Origin: Diplonema japonicum | Taxonomy: Eukaryota > Euglenozoa > Diplonemea > Diplonemida > Diplonemidae | DNA: 64,000 nucleotides | NCBI GenBank assembly: GCA_964019335.1 | Contig: OZ025649.1 | Span: 806,001 to 870,000 of the forward strand | Direction: 5' to 3' | Shown here: piece after piece, positions 60,272-64,000 of the stretch | How the letters are laid out: the number at the start of each line of letters is the position of its first letter | Numbering within the stretch: position 1 is the stretch's first letter | Position numbers and translations under genes: made by a program | Notes under the pieces: model-generated | Told to the model about the DNA's origin: nothing | Database searches by the model: none | What the model saw: the letters and a program-made list of their open reading frames with translations, nothing else

Positions 60272-62626
60272 ATGGGCGTTGCAGCATTGCTGCAGAGGCT
60301 TACGGCCTATGCTGTGAATGAGGGAGACGATGACCTGACGCGGCTGCGCAAGACAATCATGATGGTGTTGTACATTGCGGCCTTCTTGATGGATATAGCA
60401 GTGTTCTTTGTGGCCTCGAATGACATTGGAAAGTACACCAGCGTTGTAATGATGGTGGTAGCTGCAGTGTTCTTTCTGCACCTTGTTGTCACGCGGCACA
60501 TCACGCCCCTCATCATCGTGGCCTACATCAGCATATGCTCCCTGTGCATCACATTCTTCGATCTCGGAACAGCTTCCGAGAGCACCGACCGTGCATGGCC
60601 TATACAGGTCGTCCTCATTGACATCCTGCTCGTGAGCCGTGTTGGCAGTCGATACAGTAGGTACCTTGTCATCTACGTCATGGTCTGCCTTGCCTTCTTC
60701 ACCTCGGAGAGCATGTTCCGTTTCGGTCTCTATGACATTCCCGGCACCAACAGCCAGAGTACACGTAGGGACTTCTACACGTGCTCCACCCTCCCTTGCG
60801 CAAACATCACCGATTCCATCCAGAATTACATCACTGGTATTGCTGTTTTCCTTCTCGACTTCTACTTCACAAGAGGGTTTGCTGACAGCCTGGTCGAAGA
60901 GAAGGCAAAGGTGGAGGCATCAGTGGATACTGCCGAGAAGATCGCCCGCAGCCTTGCGAACTTCGACCTTGATTCAGCTGAGGACGACCTCACCGGCTGC
61001 CACGATCTGCCCCCCAAGCTGCACGCCGCGTTTGACAACATCCTCCAGAACCTGAAGCTCTACAGGCCGTTCCTTCCAGATGCCTTGTTCGAAGGGAGCA
61101 GCCGAGGCAGCGATCGTGGTAGCATCCTTGGAAGCAGCGTGATACCGCCTGGGACCGGCGGTGAACCAGATGGGAGCAGGATAGCAGTTGTGTTCACAGA
61201 CATCCAGGCCTCGACAGCAATCTGGGAGGCTTGCCCCTGTGGGATGAAGAAGGCGTTGAAGCTTCACAACAAGACCATTCGTAGGCAGATCGACCTGCAC
61301 CAAGGGTACGAGGTGAAGACCATTGGTGACGCCTTCATGGTGACCTTCACCTCTCCTACGGATGCTGTGGACTTTGGGCTTGCTGTTCAGAAGGCTCTTG
61401 TTGCATGCTCGTGGCCAAATGATCTCTTCGATCTTCCGTTGTGTGAGCGGGACTCTGAGGGTCTGTGGGGTGGGCTCCGTGTGCGTGTTGGGGTCCACTA
61501 CGGGGAGGCAGAGGTGGAGCTGAATGCCATCACAGGACGCTTCGACTACTTCGGGAACACAGTGAATGTGGCCGCCAGGGTGGAGGCGGCTTCTGTCGGT
61601 GGTGGGGTTGCTGTCACTCCTGAGGTTCTGGCAGAACTCACAGATAGGTCCTCCTTCATCGAGATCCCTGTTGGCTCCGTTAGTCTGAAGGGTGTCTCGA
61701 ACAGCAAGAAGCTCTCAATCATCATCCCCGAGGAGCTTCGTGGCAGGAGGTCTTATGTTGAGGGGCAGCTCAGGACGAGGGGGACAACACCCAAGGCACT
61801 TTCAGAGGGGTCGCATTCCACCGCCTCTCGTGTGAACTCGACTGTCCCCTCAACTGAGCAGAGTTCGCGCTTGGAGCACATTGCGAACGCCACCGTTGGC
61901 TGTGTGGAGGTGAGGGTGGGGAACAGCGGTGGAACAGCCGATTACACCACTGTGAACGAGGGGGTGTGCCGAACTCTGCACTCACTGGACAGGTGTGGTG
62001 GAACAGTGGTGGCGGTGGTGGGGTCCTCCATCACTGTGGGGTGGAACACTGCGAAGAAGACATCGACACACTTTGAGAGCTCTCTGCGGTTCGCATCATT
62101 CGTTCTCGGGAGGAGGTGCGCCAACAGCGATGTGTGTCTGGGTCTGAGCAGCGGCCCTGTTGTGAGTGCAACGATCGGGACGCACGGGCAGCGGTTCGTG
62201 ACTGTGATGGGGGACTGCGTGAAGCTGAGCTGTGCGATGGCGGCGGCTGCTGCTGAGTACAGGACCTGTGCGCTGTTCTCGTCGTCGTCGATGACACACT
62301 TCTTCACGGGGCTCCGGTCTGACCTGAAGAACATCCTGCGCCCCCTTGCGAATTGGGAGGTTCGTGCGGCTGACAAGCCCCAGACACTTGTGGTGTACGA
62401 GATCTCGATACCTAGGCTGTACGACACAGACCTGACGAGCATGGTGAAGCAGGAGGGAGAGGCTGGGGTGAGCCCTACCGGAGGGGAGATGAGCTGGTGC
62501 TGGTCGGATGCCTACTGGGAGGCCTTCACGGCTGGTGACCAGGAGCTCATCGAGAGGCACGCTCCATCGGATCCTGTCCTGAGCACTGTACGAGGGAGTG
62601 CACCCAAGGTTGTGGTGCTGCGGTGA
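60272..62626 (+). CDS. membrane adenylate cyclase, paralog 6
   Basis: 784 residues from ATG 60272 (MGVAALLQRLTAYAVNEGDDD), 5 nt after the nearer acceptor AG 60265-60266. The membrane half is of a different type from paralogs 1-5 (LTRLRKTIMMVLYIAAF, loop TNSQSTRRDFYTCSTLPC) and very like the incomplete paralog 7. Catalytic set as in paralog 1: Asp310, Lys349, Asp353, Asp425, Asn432, Arg436. From the catalytic domain on, and above all over the last 250 bp, the DNA is almost identical to paralog 1, some 30 kb away. So a paralog-7-like sensor half is joined to a paralog-1-like catalytic half. Confidence 0.92.
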   Translation: MGVAALLQRLTAYAVNEGDDDLTRLRKTIMMVLYIAAFLMDIAVFFVASNDIGKYTSVVMMVVAAVFFLHLVVTRHITPLIIVAYISICSLCITFFDLGTASESTDRAWPIQVVLIDILLVSRVGSRYSRYLVIYVMVCLAFFTSESMFRFGLYDIPGTNSQSTRRDFYTCSTLPCANITDSIQNYITGIAVFLLDFYFTRGFADSLVEEKAKVEASVDTAEKIARSLANFDLDSAEDDLTGCHDLPPKLHAAFDNILQNLKLYRPFLPDALFEGSSRGSDRGSILGSSVIPPGTGGEPDGSRIAVVFTDIQASTAIWEACPCGMKKALKLHNKTIRRQIDLHQGYEVKTIGDAFMVTFTSPTDAVDFGLAVQKALVACSWPNDLFDLPLCERDSEGLWGGLRVRVGVHYGEAEVELNAITGRFDYFGNTVNVAARVEAASVGGGVAVTPEVLAELTDRSSFIEIPVGSVSLKGVSNSKKLSIIIPEELRGRRSYVEGQLRTRGTTPKALSEGSHSTASRVNSTVPSTEQSSRLEHIANATVGCVEVRVGNSGGTADYTTVNEGVCRTLHSLDRCGGTVVAVVGSSITVGWNTAKKTSTHFESSLRFASFVLGRRCANSDVCLGLSSGPVVSATIGTHGQRFVTVMGDCVKLSCAMAAAAAEYRTCALFSSSSMTHFFTGLRSDLKNILRPLANWEVRAADKPQTLVVYEISIPRLYDTDLTSMVKQEGEAGVSPTGGEMSWCWSDAYWEAFTAGDQELIERHAPSDPVLSTVRGSAPKVVVLR

Positions 62627-63408
62627 TCGTATGTCGAAGTGATAGCGTGTGCGAGTCTATGTAAGCCTACTGTGAGAATGTGGAGCAGCGATGGATTGCA
62701 GGTACCTGCGCGTGTGGCCGCCAAGAAGGGGGTCCTTCTTACAGCCATATCACGTGGACGGGAATACTTGCTTAATCATTACTTACTTTCTTTTTTTTAT
62801 TTTCAAACAACTGATACAATCGTGCGAAATCGCGAGGGCAGTAAAGTCTTTGCATATAATACTCCCATCAATTGTCCCCCCTTCCCCTTGATCAAAGGAA
62901 GAAGCGCAATTGCTCTCTTTTGATCCTTTTGTTCCAAAGCCCAGTCGAGAATATGAACAGTGAGCACCACACACACACACCCTGCTCACTGGGATTTATC
63001 GAGCTTATAGTATGTATTGTTCTTTTTTTTATCAATAACTTTTTCTTCCCCCCCCCTATACAACCTGCAGTGGCACAAGAGGAGACCTTAAGGCGTAAGA
63101 GGAAGGAGAGGTCTTACCTGTTTACGACCCATTACCTCCTTTCGTCTTTTCATCTATTCCCCTCTTTCTCGTGCATTAGAGGTCATCTATGCTTTCTAGA
63201 GCTGAACCATGGCAGGTACCTCAGTTACCCTTCCTCACTTATACCGTGCAAAAGCACCTTTCCGCAGAAGTGCACCATTTTGTTTCCTTGTGTTTTATTT
63301 TCCACTCGTCAGTTCCAGTGACTACCTTTTCTCCTGGCCACATCGTGGAACGTTGGCGAATTGTTACTTGTATTTGTTTGTTTCCAGTTGGCATGCTACC
63401 CAGGTTAC
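62627..63408. other. spacer between cyclase paralogs 6 and 7
   Basis: No gene. Contains the CA-loop hairpin at 62958-62991. The end is a pyrimidine-rich tract with acceptors TTTCCAG (AG 63386-63387) and CTACCCAG (AG 63402-63403), the latter 5 nt before the ATG of paralog 7. Confidence 0.5.
62958..62991. repeat. hairpin with CA-repeat loop
   Basis: CAGTGAGCA at 62958-62966 and its exact complement TGCTCACTG at 62983-62991 around a (CA)n loop. In a spacer, no T-run follows. Confidence 0.55.
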
Positions 63409-64000
63409 ATGGACATTGCAGCATTGCTGCAGAGGCTTACGGCCTATGCTGTGGATGAAGGAGACGATGACCTGACGCGGCTGCGCAAGACGTCAATGCT
63501 TACTTTGTATGTTCTCGCGTTTGGAATGGATTTAGCGGTGTTCTTCGTAGCCTCGAACGACATTGGAAAGTACACCTGCGTGGTGATGATGGCGACTGCC
63601 GTTATTTTCTTTCTGCACCTTGTTGTCACGCGGGTCATCACACCGTTCATCATAGAGTTCTACCTTAGTATCTGCTGCTTGTGCATCACATCGTTTGACT
63701 TGGTCACAGCCGCCGAGAGCACCGACCGTGCATGGCCTATACAGGTCATCATTATTGACATCCTGCTTGTGAACCGCGTCGGGAAGAACTACAGCAAGTT
63801 CCTCGTCATCTACGTTATTGCCTACCTTGCCTTCTTCACCTCGGAGAGCATGTTCCGCTTTGGTCTCTATGACATCCCTGGCACCAACAGCCAGGCCGCC
63901 CGCCTCGATCATGTCACCTGCTCCGCCCTCCCTTGCCCTGCAGTGCAATCGTCTATCCAGAACTACCTTACAGGTGTCTCTGTTTTTATATTGGACTTCT
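63409..64000 (+). CDS. membrane adenylate cyclase, paralog 7 (cut by window edge)
   Basis: Open from ATG 63409 to the window end, 197 codons without a stop. The start MDIAALLQRLTAYAVDEGDDD is nearly the same as paralog 6 in protein and DNA, and the whole visible membrane region aligns: MDLAVFFVASNDIGKYT, CLCITSFDL, AESTDRAWPIQVIIIDILLV, ESMFRFGLYDIPGTNSQ and loop cysteines in CSALPC. It stops within the last membrane helix, so the catalytic domains are not in view. ATG lies 5 nt after CTACCCAG. Clearly a tandem duplicate of paralog 6, 782 bp downstream of it. Confidence 0.88.
   Translation, partial: MDIAALLQRLTAYAVDEGDDDLTRLRKTSMLTLYVLAFGMDLAVFFVASNDIGKYTCVVMMATAVIFFLHLVVTRVITPFIIEFYLSICCLCITSFDLVTAAESTDRAWPIQVIIIDILLVNRVGKNYSKFLVIYVIAYLAFFTSESMFRFGLYDIPGTNSQAARLDHVTCSALPCPAVQSSIQNYLTGVSVFILDF

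Noticed and set aside
1-64000. tRNA, rRNA genes or CRISPR arrays
   Set aside because: No tRNA B-box with a foldable cloverleaf, no rRNA core sequence and no regularly spaced identical repeats were seen; CRISPR is not expected in this organism.

Overview
This is nuclear DNA from a diplonemid (Euglenozoa), closest to the Diplonema/Paradiplonema group as far as the sequence alone can tell. Every gene I can support lies on the + strand, as expected for euglenozoan polycistronic transcription. Most start codons sit just downstream of a pyrimidine tract ending in AG, which looks like a spliced-leader (SL) acceptor. Ten short cis-introns can be placed by reading frame; that many in 64 kb argues against a kinetoplastid. 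At 36481-36518 there is a near-exact diplonemid-type SL exon, ending in the TTTCTGTACTTTATTG block shared with kinetoplastid SLs. Codon-dense genes are separated by low-complexity DNA with strand-biased poly-T, C/G runs and purine-rich leaders.

Layout. (1) 0.5-30 kb, ordinary and partly ciliary genes: a tetraspan membrane protein, a small basic protein, a coiled-coil membrane protein (4 exons), CFAP299, signal peptidase complex subunit 3 (2 exons), a small protein kinase, a proline-rich membrane protein, a giant CFAP54-like axonemal protein (5 exons, about 2,973 aa), ARL3 (2 exons), a tail-anchored coiled-coil protein and a pentatricopeptide-repeat protein. A 370-bp element with perfect 27-bp terminal inverted repeats lies after the kinase. 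(2) 30-64 kb, a same-strand array of seven class III adenylate cyclase genes (the last cut by the window edge). Each full-length protein has about six membrane helices, a helical linker, one cyclase domain with all catalytic residues, and a second cyclase-like domain that has lost all of them. The 3' two thirds of the genes are nearly identical in blocks while the membrane parts differ, which indicates gene conversion.

The cyclase spacers are swollen by mobile DNA: 5'-truncated or rearranged non-LTR retrotransposon fragments carrying a C2HC finger and a conserved C-terminal domain, copies of a short SL-linked repeat (called S-element here), a decayed piggyBac-like element flanked by TTAA, and a minisatellite. 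The S-element copy at 36481 has the SL joined exactly where other copies have a T-tract plus AG, so it looks like a reinserted copy of a trans-spliced RNA.

Working together: CFAP299, CFAP54 and ARL3 point to a motile cilium; the PPR protein is probably mitochondrial; the cyclase family would give several membrane cAMP sensors with different external/membrane parts and one shared catalytic end.
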